NCBI GenBank assembly: GCA_002189035.1
Contig: NEEC01000180.1
Coordinates: 1-42,104, forward strand
Source: Utricularia gibba
Taxonomy: Eukaryota; Streptophyta; Magnoliopsida; Lamiales; Lentibulariaceae
DNA length: 42,104 nucleotides
Reading direction: 5' to 3'
How positions within the stretch are numbered: position 1 is the stretch's first letter; each line of letters starts with the position of its first letter. The notes below the pieces were generated by a model. The model was given only the letters and a program-made list of their open reading frames with translations. It was not told the origin of the DNA and searched no databases. Positions 21,804 through 34,238 of the stretch are shown here, piece by piece. Both the position numbers and the translations under genes were made by a program.

Positions 21804-23663
21804 TTATACTTGAGGAGGTGCTCTTGGGGGGCAAGAGGAACCGGACAAAGGTCAGCTTAGGCTTAGCGAAGTAAGTTGTAGCCCGGCAAAGAAAGTGATG
21901 TATTTATTAACATTCAGTTTTCGGGGGCTGCCTACATGGTTTTTCAAGGAACATATTCTCGTTTTTTGGCGGCTAGTCTCATTGGGAACCTGGTCCTAGA
22001 CCCCGATTCTGTATGGCTCATGGGGTCAACCGGATGCAAATCGATGAATACAATGATGCATTTGTTTAAATTACGATATCACGTGCACCCCACATCATTT
22101 TTTCAACAACTACTTATACTTGAGAGGTGGTCTTGGGGGCAAGAGGAACCGGACAAGGTCAGCTTAGGCTTGGGCGAAAGTAAGTTGTAGCCCGGCAAAA
22201 AAGTGAGTATTTATTAACGTTCGGTTTTCGAGGTTGCCTACATGGTTTTTCAAGGAACAACTTCTCCTTTAGTGGCGGCCAGTCTCGCTAGGAACTTGGT
22301 CCGGGCCCCTGATTCTTTATGGCTCAAGGACAAAGGATGCAAATCGATGAATACAATGATGCATTTGTTTAAATTACGATATCACGTGCACCCCACATCA
22401 TTTTTTCAACAACTTACTTTATACTTGAAGAGGCGGTCTTGGGGTGCACCTAGAACGGGACAAAGGTCAGGTTGGGCTTTGCCAGAGAGTTAGTTGTAGC
22501 CCGGCAAAGAAAGTGATGTATTTATTAACGTTCGGTTTTCGGGTTGCCTACATGGTTTTTCAACGAAATGCTTCTCGTTTTGTGGCGGCCGCTCTCGCAG
22601 GGAACTTGGTCCGGGCCCCGATGCTATATGGCTCATGAGGTCAACCAGATGCAAATCGATGAAGACAAGCATGCTTTTTTTTAATTACGATATCACGTGC
22701 ACCCACATGATTTTTTCAACAACTTACTTTATACTTGAGGAGGCGGTCTTGGGATGCACCTGGAACGGGATAAAGGTCAGGTTGGGCTTTGCCAGAGAGT
22801 TAGTTGTAGCCCGGCAAAGAAAGTGTTGTATTTATTAACGTTCGGTTTTCGGGGTTGCCTACATGGTTTTTCAACGAAAAGCTTCTCGTTTTGTGGCGGC
22901 CGCTCTCGCAGGGAACTTGGTCCGGGCCCCGATGCTATATGGCTCATGAGGTCAACCAGATGCAAATCGATGAAGACAAGCATGCTTTTTTTAATTACGA
23001 TATCACGTGCAGCCCACATGATTTTTTCAACAACTTACTTTATACTTGAGGAGGCGGTCTTGGGGTGCACCTGAACGGGACAAAGGTCAGGTTGGGCTTT
23101 GCCAGAGAGTTAGTTGTAGCCCGGCAAAGAAAGTGTTGTATTTATCAAGGTTCGGTTTTCGGGTTGCCAACATGGTTTTTCAAGGAACAGCTTCTCGTTT
23201 TGTGGCGGCCGCTCTCGCAGGGAACTTGGTCCGGGCCCCCGATGCTATATGGCTCATGAGGTCAACCAGATGCAAATCGATGAAGACAAGCATGCTTTTT
23301 TTTTAATTACGATATCACGTGCAGCCCACATGATTTTTTCAACAACTTACTTTATACTTGAGGAGGCGGTCTTGGGGTGCACCTGGAACGGGATAAAGGT
23401 CAGCTTAGGCTGGGCCGAAAGTAAGTTGTAGCCCGGCAAAGAAAGTGATGTATTTATCAAGTTCGGTTTTCGGGGTTGCCAACATGGTTTTTCAAGGAAC
23501 AGCTTCTCGTTTTGTGGCGGCCAGTATCGCAAGAAACTTGGTCCGGGCGCCTGATTCTTTATGGCTCATGAGGACAAAAGTATGCAAATCGATGAAAAAA
23601 ATGATGCATTTGTTTAAATTACGATATCACGTGCACCCTACATGATTTTTTCAAACACTTACT
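21804..23663 (+). repeat. Cassette C8: L/P-Q-B-B-B'-K
   Basis: Monomers start at 21804, 22114, 22419, 22729, 23040 and 23352. M70 is L on the left with a P-type tail (aaattacgat, ccccacatc), and opens with gtgctcttgggg as M9 and M94 do. This cassette is the first half of second-order unit 1. Confidence 0.85.
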
Positions 23664-25220
23664 TTATACTTGAGGAGGTGGTCTTGGGGGGCAAGAGGAA
23701 CCGGACAAAGGTCAGCTTAGGCTTGGGCCGAAAGTAAGTTGTAGCCCGTCAAAGAAAGTGATGTATTTATTAACATTCAGTTTTCGGGGGCTGCCTACAT
23801 GGTTTTTCAAGGAACATATTCTCGTTTTTTGGCGGCTAGTCTCATTGGGAACCTGGTCCTAGACCCCGATTCTGTATGGCTCATGGGGTCAACCGGATGC
23901 AAATCGATGAATACAATGATGCATTTGTTTAAATTGCGATATCACGTGCACCCTACATTATTTTTTCAACAACGTACTTTATACTTGAGGAGGTGGTCTT
24001 GGGGGGGAGAGGAACCGGACAAAGGTTAGCATAGGCTTTGGTCGAAAGTTAGTTGTAGCCCGGCAAAGAAAGTGATGTATGTATTTACGTTCGGTTTTCG
24101 GGGATGCTTACATGGTTTTTCAAGGAACAACTTCTCCTTTAGTGGCGGCCAGTCTCGCTAGGAACTTGGTCCGGGCCCCTGATTCTTTATGGCTCATGAG
24201 GACAAAAGCATGCAAATCGATGAATACAATGATGCATTTGTTTAAATTACGATATCACGTGCACCCCACATTTTTTCAACAACTTACTTCATACTTGATG
24301 AGGTGGTCTTGGGGGCAAGAGGAACCGGACAAAGGTCAGCTTAGGCTTGGGCCGAAAGTAAGTTATAGCCCGGCAAATAAAGTGATGTATTTATTAACGT
24401 TCGGTTTTCGGGTTGCCTACATGGTTTTTCAAGGAACAACTTCTCCTTTAGTGGCGGCCAGTCTCGCTAGGAACTTGGTCCGGGCCCCTGATTCTTTATG
24501 GCTCAAGAGGACAAAAGGATGCAAATCGATGAATACAATGATGCATTTGTTTAAATTACGATATCACGTGCACCCCACATCATTTTTTCAACAACTTACT
24601 TATACTTGAAGAGGCGGTCTTGGGTGCACCTAGAACGGGACAAAGGTCAGGTTGGGCTTTGCCAGAGAGTTAGTTGTAGCCCGGCAAAGAAAGTGATGTA
24701 TTTATTAAGTTCGGTTTTCGGGGTTGCTACATGGTTTTTCAAGGAAAGCTTCTCGTTTTGTGGCGGCCGCTCTCGCAGGGAACTTGGTCCGGGCCCCCGA
24801 TGCTATATGGCTCATGAGGTCAACCAGATGCAAATCGATGAAGACAAGCATGCTTTTTTTAATTACGATATCACGTGCAGCCCACATGATTTTTTCAACA
24901 ACTTACTTTATACTTGAGGAGGCGGTCTTGGGGTGCACTGGAACGGGATAAAGGTCAGCTTAGGCTTGGGCCGAAAGTAAGTTGTAGCCCGGCAAAGAAA
25001 GTGATGTATTTATCAAGGTTCGGTTTTCGGGGTTGCCAACATGGTTTTTCAAGGAACAGCTTCTCGTTTTGTGGCGGCCAGTATCGCAAGGAACTTGGTC
25101 CGGGCCCTGATTCTTTATGGCTCATGAGGACAAAAGTATGCAAATCGATGAAAAAAATGATGCATTTGTTTTAAATTACGATATCACGTGCACCCTACAT
25201 GATTTTTTCAACAACTTACT
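23664..25220 (+). repeat. Cassette C9: complete L-P-Q-B-K, 1557 bp
   Basis: Monomers start at 23664, 23979, 24289, 24600 and 24908. L has the private tail ctacattatttttt, and P has aaaagcatgcaaatcg. Cassette C11 shares both. This is the second half of second-order unit 1. Confidence 0.9.
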
Positions 25221-26771
25221 TTATACTTGAGGAGGTGGTCTTGGGGGGCAAGAGGAACCGGACAAAGGTCAGCTTAGGCTTGGCCGAAAGTAAGTTGTAG
25301 CCCGGCAAAGAAAGTGATGTATTTATTAACATTCGTTTTCGGGGTGCCTACATGGTTTTTCAAGGAACATATTCTCGTTTTTTGGCGGCTAGTCTCATTG
25401 GGAACTGGTCCGACCCCCGATTCTGTATGGCTCATGGGTCAACCGGATGCAAATCGATGAATACAATGATGCATTTGTTTAAATTACGATATCACGTGCA
25501 CCCCACATCATTTTTTCAACAACTTACTTTATACTTGAGAGGTGGTCTTGGGGGCAAAGGAACCGGACAAAGGTCAGCTTAGGCTTGGGCCGAAAGTAAG
25601 TTGTAGCCCGGCAAAGAAAGTGAAGTATTTATTAACGTTCGGTTTTCGGGTTGCCTACATGGTTTTTCAAGGAACAACTTCTCCTTTTGTGGCGGCCAGT
25701 CTCGCTAGGAACTTGGTCCGGGCCCCTGATTCTTTATGGCTCATGAGGACAAAAGGATGCAAATCGATGAATACAATGATGCATTTGTTTAAATTACGAT
25801 ATCACGTGCACCCCACATCATTTTTTCAACAACTTACTTTATACTTGAAGAGGCGGTCTTGGGGTGCACCTAGAACGGGACAAAGGTCAGGTTGGGCTTT
25901 GCCAGAGAGTTAGTTGTAGCCCGGCAAAGAAAGTGATGTATTTATTAACGTTCGGTTTTCGGGTTGCCTACATGGTTTTTCAAGAAAGCTTCTCGTTTTG
26001 TGGCGGCCGCTCTCGCAGGGAACTTGGTCCGGCCCCGATTCTTATGGCTCATGAGGTCAACCAGATGCAAATCGATGAACAATGATGCATTTTTTTTAAA
26101 TTACGATATCACGTGCACCCCACATCATTTTTTCAACAACTTACTTTATACTTGAGGAGGCGGTCTTGGGTGCACCTGGAACGGGACAAAGGTCAGGTTG
26201 GGCTTTGCCAGAAGTTAGTTGTAGCCCGCAAAGAAAGTGATGTATTTATTAACGTTCGGTTTTCGGGGTTGCCTACATGGTTTTTCAAGAAAAGCTTCTC
26301 GTTTTGTGGCGGCCGCTCTCGCAGGGAACTTGGTCCGGGCCCCCGATGCTATATATGGCTCATGAGGTCAACCAGATGCAAATCGATGAAGACAAGCATG
26401 CTTTTTTTTTTAATTACGATATCACGTGCAGCCCACATGATTTTTTCAACAACTTACTTTATACTTGAGGAGGCGGTCTTGGGGTGCACCTGAAACGGGA
26501 TAAAGGTCAGGTTGGGCTTTGCCAGAGAGTTAGTTGTAGCCCGGCAAAGAAAGTGATGTATTTATTAACGTTCGGTTTTCGGGGTTGCCTACATGGTTTT
26601 TCAACGAAAGCTTCTCGTTTTGTGGCGGCCGCTCTCGCAGGGAACTTGGTCCGGGCCCCCGATGCTATATGGCTCATGAGGTCAACCAGATGCAAATCGA
26701 TGAAGACAAGCATGCTTTTTTTTTAATTACGATATCACGTGCAGCCCACATGATTTTTTCAACAACTTACT

Positions 26772-27085
26772 TTATACTTGAGGAGGCGGTCTTGGGATGC
26801 ACCTGGAACGGGATAAAGGTCAGGTTGGGCTTTGCCAGAGAGTTAGTTGTAGCCCAGCAAAGAAAGTGTTGTATTTATTAACGTTCGGTTTTCGGGGTTG
26901 CCTACATGGTTTTTCAACGAAAAGCTTCTCGTTTTGTGGCGGCCGCTCTCGCAGGGAACTTGGTCCGGGCCCCCGATGCTATATGGCTCATGAGGTCAAC
27001 CAGATGCAAATCGATGAAGACAAGCATGCTTTTTTTTTAATTACGATATCACGTGCAGCCCACATGATTTTTTCAACAACTTACT
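26772..27085 (+). repeat. Family B reference monomer (M86), NotI-bearing
   Basis: Diagnostic words: acctggaacgggat, caggttgggctttgcc, agagagttag, caacgaaaagcttctcg (contains HindIII), gcggccgctctcgcaggg (contains NotI), gatgctatatggc, gaggtcaaccag, gaagacaagcatgc plus a T run, and cagcccacatg. It is 314 bp. B is the most divergent family and appears only right of 11 kb. Confidence 0.92.
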
Positions 27086-27399
27086 TTATACTTGAGGAGG
27101 CGGTCTTGGGGTGCACCTGAAACGGGATAAAGGTCAGGTTGGGCTTTGCCAGAGAGTTAGTTGTAGCCCGGCAAAGAAAGTGTTGTATTTATCAAGGTTC
27201 GGTTTTCGGGGTTGCCAACATGGTTTTTCAAGGAACAGCTTCTCGTTTTGTGGCGGCCGCTCTCGCAGGGAACTTGGTCCGGGCCCCCGATGCTATATGG
27301 CTCATGAGGTCAACCAGATGCAAATCGATGAAGACAAGCATGCTTTTTTTTTAATTACGATATCACGTGCAGCCCACATGATTTTTTCAACAACTTACT
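27086..27399 (+). repeat. Family B' reference monomer (M87), K/B hybrid
   Basis: The centre is K-like (tatcaaggttcgg, gccaacatgg, caaggaacagcttctcg), while the start and the 3' half from the NotI site onward are B. B' usually sits between the B tract and K. Its repeated position suggests one ancestral hybrid that was then amplified, rather than repeated independent exchange. Confidence 0.85.
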
Positions 27400-27712
27400 T
27401 TATACTTGAGGAGGCGGTCTTGGGGTGCACCTGGAACGGGATAAAGGTCAGCTTAGGCATGGGCCGAAAGTAAGTTGTAGCCCGGCAAAGAAAGTGATGT
27501 ATTTATCAAGTTCGGTTTTCGGGGTTGCCAACATGGTTTTTCAAGGAACAGCTTCTCGTTTTGTGGCGGCCAGTATTGCAAGAAACTTGGTCCGGGCGCC
27601 TGATTCTTTATGGCTCATGAGGACAAAAGTATGCAAATCGATGAAAAAAATGATGCATTTGTTTAAATTACGATATCACGTGCACCCTACATGATTTTTT
27701 CAAACACTTACT
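27400..27712 (+). repeat. Family K reference monomer (M88)
   Basis: Diagnostic words: gccaacatgg, ggaacagcttctcg, ggccagtat followed by tgcaag (usually cgcaag), cgggcgcctgattc, aaaagtatgc, gatgaaaaaaatgatg and ttcaaacacttac. This copy has tatcaagttcgg, one g short of the usual tatcaaggttcgg. The left-domain k1 and k2 families are related and differ by gcgccctgtatcgcatgg. Confidence 0.88.
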
Positions 27713-29277
27713 TTATACTTGAGGAGGTGGTCTTGGGGGCAAGAGGAACCGGACAAAGGTCAGCTTAGGCTTGGGCCGAAAGTAAGTTGTAGCCCGTCAA
27801 AGAAAGTGATGTATTTATTAACATTCAGTTTTCGGGGGCTGCCTACATGGTTTTTCAAGGAACATATTCTCGTTTTTTGGCGGCTAGTCTCATTGGGAAC
27901 CTGGTCCTAACCCCGATTCTGTATGGCTCATGGGGTCAACCGGATGCAAATCGATGAATACAATGATGCATTTGTTTAAATTGCGATATCACGTGCACCC
28001 TACATTATTTTTTCAACAACGTACTTTATACTTGAGGAGGTGGTCTTGGGGGGGGAGAGGAACCGGACAAAGGTTAGCATAGGCTTTGGTCGAAAGTTAG
28101 TTGTAGCCCGGCAAAGAAAAGTGATGTATGTATTTACGTTCGGTTTTCGGGGATGCTTACATGGTTTTTCAAGGAACAACTTCTCCTTTAGTGGCGGCCA
28201 GTCTCGCTAGGAACTTGGTCCGGGCCCCTGATTCTTTATGGCTCATGAGGACAAAAGCATGCAAATCGATGAATACAATGATGCATTTGTTTAAATTACG
28301 ATATCACGTGCACCCCACATCATTTTTTCAACAACTTACTTTATACTTGATGAGGTGGTCTTGGGAGGCAAGAGGAACCGGACAAAGGTCAGCTTAGGCT
28401 TGGGCCGAAAGTAAGTTATAGCCCGGCAAATAAAGTGAAGTATTTATTAACGTTCGGTTTTCGAGGTTGCCTACATGGTTTTTCAAGGAACAACTTCTCC
28501 TTTAGTGGCGGCCAGTCTCGCTAGGAACTTGGTCCGGGCCCCTGATTCTTTATGGCTCAAGAGGACAAAAGGATGCAAATCGATGAATACAATGATGCAT
28601 TTGTTTAAATTACGATATCACGTGCACCCCACATCATTTTTTCAACAACTTACTTTATACTTGAAGAGGCGGTCTTGGGGTGCACCTAGAACGGGACAAA
28701 GGTCAGGTTGGGCTTTGCCAGAGAGTTAGTTGTAGCCCGGCAAAGAAAGTGATGTATTTATTAACGTTCGGTTTTCGGGGTTGCTACATGGTTTTTCAAG
28801 GAAAGCTTCTCGTTTTGTGGCGGCCGCTCTCACAGGGAACTTGGTCCGGGCCCCGATGCTATATGGCTCATGAGGTCAACCAGATGCAAATCGATGAAGA
28901 CAAGCATGCTTTTTTTTTAATTACGATATCACGTGCAGCCCACATGATTTTTCAACAACTTACTTTATACTTGAGGAGGCGGTCTTGGGGTGCACCTGGA
29001 ACGGCATAAAGGTCAGCTTAGGCTTGGGCCGAAAGTAAGTTGTAGCCCGCAAAGAAAGTGATGTATTTATCAAGGTTCGGTTTTCGGGGTTGCCAACATG
29101 GTTTTTCAAGGAACAGCTTCTCGTTTTGTGGCGGCCAGTATCGCAAGGAACTTGGTCCGGGCGCCTGATTCTTTATGGCTCATGAGGACAAAAGTATGCA
29201 AATCGATGAAAAAAATGATGCATTTGTTTAAATTACGATATCACGTGCACCCTACATGATTTTTTCAACAACTTACT
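27713..29277 (+). repeat. Cassette C11: complete L-P-Q-B-K, 1565 bp
   Basis: Monomers start at 27713, 28026, 28341, 28655 and 28965. It shares private variants with C9 (ctacattatttttt in L, aaaagcatgc in P), so the two are recent duplicates 4,049 bp apart. In L, gtcctaaccccg near 27905 lacks one base of the usual ctagacccc. Second half of second-order unit 2. Confidence 0.9.
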
Positions 29278-31136
29278 TTATACTTGAGGAGGTGCTCTTG
29301 GGGGGCAAGAGGAACCGGACAAAGGTCAGCTTAGGCTTGGCCGAAAGTAAGTTGTAGCCCGGCAAAGAAAGTGATGTATTTATTAACATTCAGTTTTCGG
29401 GGGCTGCCTACATGGTTTTTCAAGGAACATATTCTCGTTTTTTGGCGGCTAGTCTCATTGGGAACTGGTCCTAGACCCGATTCTGTATGGCTCATGGGGT
29501 CAACCGGATGCAAATCGATGAATACAATGATGCATTTGTTTAAATTACGATATCACGTGCACCCCACATATTTTTTCAACAACTTACTTCATACTTGATG
29601 AGGTGGTCTTGGGGGCAAGAGGAACCGGACAAGGTCAGCTTAGGCTTGGGCCGAAAGTAAGTTATAGCCCGGCAAATAAAGTGAAGTATTTATTAACGTT
29701 CGGTTTTCGAGGTTGCCTACATGGTTTTTCAAGGAACAACTTCTCCTTTAGTGGCGGCCAGTCTCGCTAGGAACTTGGTCCGGGCCCCTGATTCTTTATG
29801 GCTCAAGAGGACAAAAGGATGCAAATCGATGAATACAATGATGCATTTGTTTAAATTACGATATCACGTGCACCCCACATCATTTTTTCAACAACTTACT
29901 TTATACTTGAAGAGGGGGCACCTAGAACGGGACAAAGGTCAGGTTGGGCTTTGCCAGAGAGTTAGTTGTAGCCCGGCAAAGAAAGTGATGTATTTATTAA
30001 CGTTCGGTTTTCGGGGTTGCCTACATGGTTTTTCAACGAAATGCTTCTCGTTTTGTGGCGGCCGCTCTCGCAGGGAACTTGGTCCGGGCCCCCGATGCTA
30101 TATGGCTCATGAGGTCAACCAGATGCAAATCGATGAAGACAAGCATGCTTTTTTTTTTAATTACGATATCACGTGCAGCCCACATGATTTTTTCAACAAC
30201 TTACTTTATACTTGAGGAGGCGGTCTTGGGAGCACCTGGAACGGGATAAAGGTCAGGTTGGCTTTGCCAGAGAGTTAGTTGTAGCCCGCAAAGAAAGTGT
30301 TGTATTTATTAACGTTCGGTTTTCGGGTTGCCTACATGGTTTTTCAACGAAAAGCTTCTCGTTTTGTGGCGGCCGCTCTCGCAGGGAACTTGGTCCGGGC
30401 CCCCGATGCTATATGGGCTCATGAGGTCAACCAGATGCAAATCGATGAAGACAAGCATGCTTTTTTTAATTACGATATCACGTGCAGCCCACATGATTTT
30501 TTCAACAACTTACTTTATACTTGAGGAGGCGGTCTTGGGGTGCACCTGAAACGGGATAAAGGTCAGGTTGGCTTTGCCAGAGAGTTAGTTGTAGCCCGGC
30601 AAAGAAAGTGATGTATTTATTAAGGTTCGGTTTTCGGGGTTGCCAACATGGTTTTTCAAGGAAAGCTTCTCGTTTTGTGGCGGCCGCTCTCGCAGGGAAC
30701 TTGGTCCGGGCCCCCGATGCTATATGGCTCATGAGGTCAACCAGATGCAAATCGATGAAGACAAGCATGCTTTTTTTTAATTACGATATCACGTGCAGCC
30801 CACATGATTTTTTCAACAACTTACTTTATACTTGAGGAGGCGGTCTTGGGGTGCACCTGGAACGGGATAAAAGGTCAGCTTAGGCTGGGCCGAAAGTAAG
30901 TTGTAGCCCGGCAAAAAGTGATGTATTTATTAAGGTTCGGTTTTCGGGGTTGCCAACATGGTTTTTCAAGAACAGCTTCTCGTTTTGTGGCGGCCAGTCT
31001 CGCAAGAAACTTGGTCCGGGCGCCTGATTCTTTATGGCTCATGAGGACAAAAGTATGCAAATCGATGAAAAAAATGATGCATTTGTTTAAATTACGATAT
31101 CACGTGCACCCTACATGATTTTTTCAACAACTTACT
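29278..31136 (+). repeat. Cassette C12: L/P-Q-B-B-B'-K
   Basis: Monomers start at 29278, 29589, 29901, 30206, 30515 and 30826. M94 opens with gtgctcttgggg and ends with the P tail acttcatacttgatgagg, so it is an L/P fusion. M96 has a 10-bp deletion at the start of B (gaagagggggcacctag at about 29910). First half of second-order unit 3. Confidence 0.85.
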
Positions 31137-32691
31137 TTATACTTGAGGAGGTGGTCTTGGGGGCAAGAGGAACCGGACAAAGGTCAGCTTAGGCTTGGGC
31201 CGAAAGTAAGTTGTAGCCCGCAAAGAAAGTGATGTATTTATTAACATTCAGTTTTCGGGGGCTGCCTACATGGTTTTTCAAGGAACATATTCTCGTTTTT
31301 TGGCGGCTAGTCTCATTGGGAACTGGTCCTAGACCCCGATTCTGTATGGCTCATGGGGTCAACCGGATGCAAATCGATGAATACAATGATGCATTTGTTT
31401 AAATTGCGATATCACGTGCACCCTACATATTTTTCAACAACGTACTTTATACTTGAGGAGGTGGTCTTGGGGGGGAGAGGAACGGACAAAGGTTAGCATA
31501 GGCTTTGGTCGAAAGTTAGTTGTAGCCCGGCAAAGAAAAGTGATGTATGTATTTAACGTTCGGTTTTCGGGGTGCTTACATGGTTTTTCAAGGAACAACT
31601 TCTCCTTTAGTGGCGGCCAGTCTCGCTAGGAACTTGGTCCGGGCCCCTGATTCTTATGGCTCATGAGGACAAAAGATGCAAATCGATGAATACAATGATG
31701 CATTTGTTTAAATTACGATATCACGTGCACCCCACATCATTTTTTCAACAACTTACTTTATACTTGAGAGGTGGTCTTGGGGGCAAGAGGAACCGGACAA
31801 AGGTCAGCTTAGGCTTGGGCCGAAAGTAAGTTGTAGCCCGGCAAATAAAGTGATGTATTTATTAACGTTCGGTTTTCGGGTTTGCCTACATGGTTTTTCA
31901 AGGAACAACTTCTCCTTTAGTGGCGGCCAGTCTCGCTAGGAACTTGGTCCGGGCCCCTGATTCTTTATGGCTCAAGAGGACAAAAGGATGCAAATCGATG
32001 AATACAATGATGCATTTGTTTAAATTACGATATCACGTGCACCCACATCATTTTTTCAACAACTTACTTTATACTTGAAGAGGCGGTCTTGGGGTGCACC
32101 TAGAACGGGACAAAGGTCAGGTTGGGCTTTGCCAGAGAGTTAGTTGTAGCCCGGCAAAGAAAGTGATGTATTTATTAACGTTCGGTTTTCGGGGTTGCCT
32201 ACATGGTTTTTCAAGGAAAGCTTCTCGTTTTGTGGCGGCCGCTCTCACAGGAACTTGGTCCGGGCCCCCGATGCTATATGGCTCATGAGGTCAACCAGAT
32301 GCAAATCGATGAAGACAAGCATGCTTTTTTTTTAATTACGATATCACGTGCAGCCCACATGATTTTTTCAACAACTTACTTTATACTTGAGGAGGCGGTC
32401 TTGGGGTGCACCTGGAACGGATAAAGGTCAGCTTAGGCTTGGGCCGAAAGTAAGTTGTAGCCCGGCAAAGAAAGTGATGTATTTATCAAGGTTCGGTTTT
32501 CGGGGTTGCCAACATGGTTTTTCAAGGAACAGCTTCTCGTTTTGTGGCGGCCAGTATCGCAAGGAACTTGGTCCGGGCCCTGATTCTTTATGGCTCATGA
32601 GGACAAAAGATGCAAATCGATGAAAAAAATGATGCATTTGTTTAAATTACGATATCACGTGCACCCTACATGATTTTTTCAACAACTTACT
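31137..32691 (+). repeat. Cassette C13: complete L-P-Q-B-K, 1555 bp
   Basis: Monomers start at 31137, 31447, 31758, 32069 and 32381. Several deletions at variable columns appear (aaaagatgc near 31672, cttgagagg near 31764, gcacccacatc near 32039). Second half of second-order unit 3. Confidence 0.87.
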
Positions 32692-34238
32692 TTATACTTG
32701 AGGAGGTGGTCTTGGGGGGCAAGAGGAACCGGACAAAGGTCAGCTTAGGCTTGGCCGAAAGTAAGTTGTAGCCCGGCAAAGAAAGTGATGTATTTATTAA
32801 CATTCAGTTTTCGGGGGCTGCCTACATGGTTTTTCAAGGAACATATTCTCGTTTTTTGGCGGCTAGTCTCATTGGGAACTTGGTCCTAGACCCCGATTCT
32901 GTATGGCTCATGGGTCAACCGGATGCAAATCGATGAATACAATGATGCATTTGTTTAAATTACGATATCACGTGCACCCTACATCATTTTTTCAACAACT
33001 ACTTTATACTTGAGGAGGTGGTCTTGGGGGGGAGAGGAACCGGACAAAGGTTAGCATAGGCTTTGGCGAAAGTAAGTTGTAGCCCGGCAAAGAAAAGTGA
33101 TGTATTATTTACGTTCGGTTTTCGGGGATGCCTACATGGTTTTTCAAGGAACAACTTCTCCTTTAGTGGCGGCCAGTCTCGCTAGGAACTTGGTCCGGGC
33201 CCCTGATTCTTTATGGCTCATGAGGACAAAAGGATGCAAATCGATGAATACAATGATGCATTTGTTTAAATTACGATATCACGTGCACCCCACATTTTTT
33301 TCAACAACTTACTTTATACTTGAAGAGGCGGTCTTGGGGTGCACCTAGAACGGGACAAAGGTCAGGTTGGGCTTTGAGTTAGTTGTAGCCCGGCAAAGAA
33401 AGTGATGTATTTATTAACGTTCGGTTTTCGGGGTTGCCTACATGGTTTTTCAACGAAAAGCTTCTCGTTTTGTGGCGGCCGCTCTCGCAGGGAACTTGGT
33501 CCGGGCCCCGATGCTATATGGCTCATGAGGTCAACCAGATGCAAATCGATGAAGACAAGCATGCTTTTTTTTTAATTACGATATCACGTGCACCCACATG
33601 ATTTTTTCAACAACTTACTTTATACTTGAGGAGGCGGTCTTGGGGTGCACCTGGAACGGGATAAAGGTCAGCTTAGGCTTGGCCGAAAGTAAGTTGTAGC
33701 CCGGCAAAGAAAGTGATGTATTTATTAACGTTCGGTTTTCGGGGTTGCCACATGGTTTTTCAAGGAACAGCTTCTCGTTTTGTGGCGGCCGCTCTCGCAG
33801 GGAACTTGGTCCGGGCCCCGATGCTATATGGCTCATGAGGTCAACCAGATGCAAATCGATGAAGACAAGCATGCTTTTTTTTTAATTACGATATCACGTG
33901 CACCCACATGATTTTTTCAACAACTTACTTTATACTTGAGGAGGCGGTCTTGGGGTGCACCTGGAACGGGATAAAGGTCAGCTTAGGCTTGGCCGAAAGT
34001 AAGTTGTAGCCCGGCAAAGAAAGTGATGTATTTATTAAGGTTCGGTTTTCGGGGTTGCCAACATGGTTTTTCAAGGAACAGCTTCTCGTTTTGTGGCGGC
34101 CAGTCTCGCAAGGAACTTGGTCCGGGCCCCGATTCTTTATGGCTCATGAGGACAAAGATGCAAATCGATGAAAAAATGATGCATTTGTTTAAATTACGAT
34201 ATCACGTGCACCCTACATGATTTTTTCAACAACTTACT
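32692..34238 (+). repeat. Cassette C14: L-P-B-B'-K
   Basis: Monomers start at 32692, 33004, 33314, 33620 and 33930. P ends with the Q-type tail cttgaagagg, suggesting a P/Q fusion. The first B has gggctttgagttag near 33370, six bases shorter than the usual gctttgccagagagttag; M114 and M119 share this. Confidence 0.82.

Larger units (their letters stand above)
25221..27712 (+). repeat. Cassette C10: L/P-Q-B-B-B-B-B'-K
   Basis: Monomers start at 25221, 25529, 25839, 26146, 26459, 26772, 27086 and 27400. It has five B-type monomers, the longest B tract in the window. M84 has an extra TA in gatgctatatatggc near 26346. M85-M88 are clean, averaging 313.5 bp. First half of second-order unit 2. Confidence 0.88.
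21804..32691 (+). repeat. Second-order higher-order repeat, three tandem copies
   Basis: The cassette pair [L/P-Q-Bn-B'-K][L-P-Q-B-K] occurs at 21804-25220 (11 monomers, 3417 bp), 25221-29277 (13 monomers, 4057 bp) and 29278-32691 (11 monomers, 3414 bp). The middle copy differs by two extra B monomers. Private variants shared by units 1 and 2 (ctacattatttttt, aaaagcatgc) and by units 1 and 3 (gtgctcttgggg) support common descent. Confidence 0.82.
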
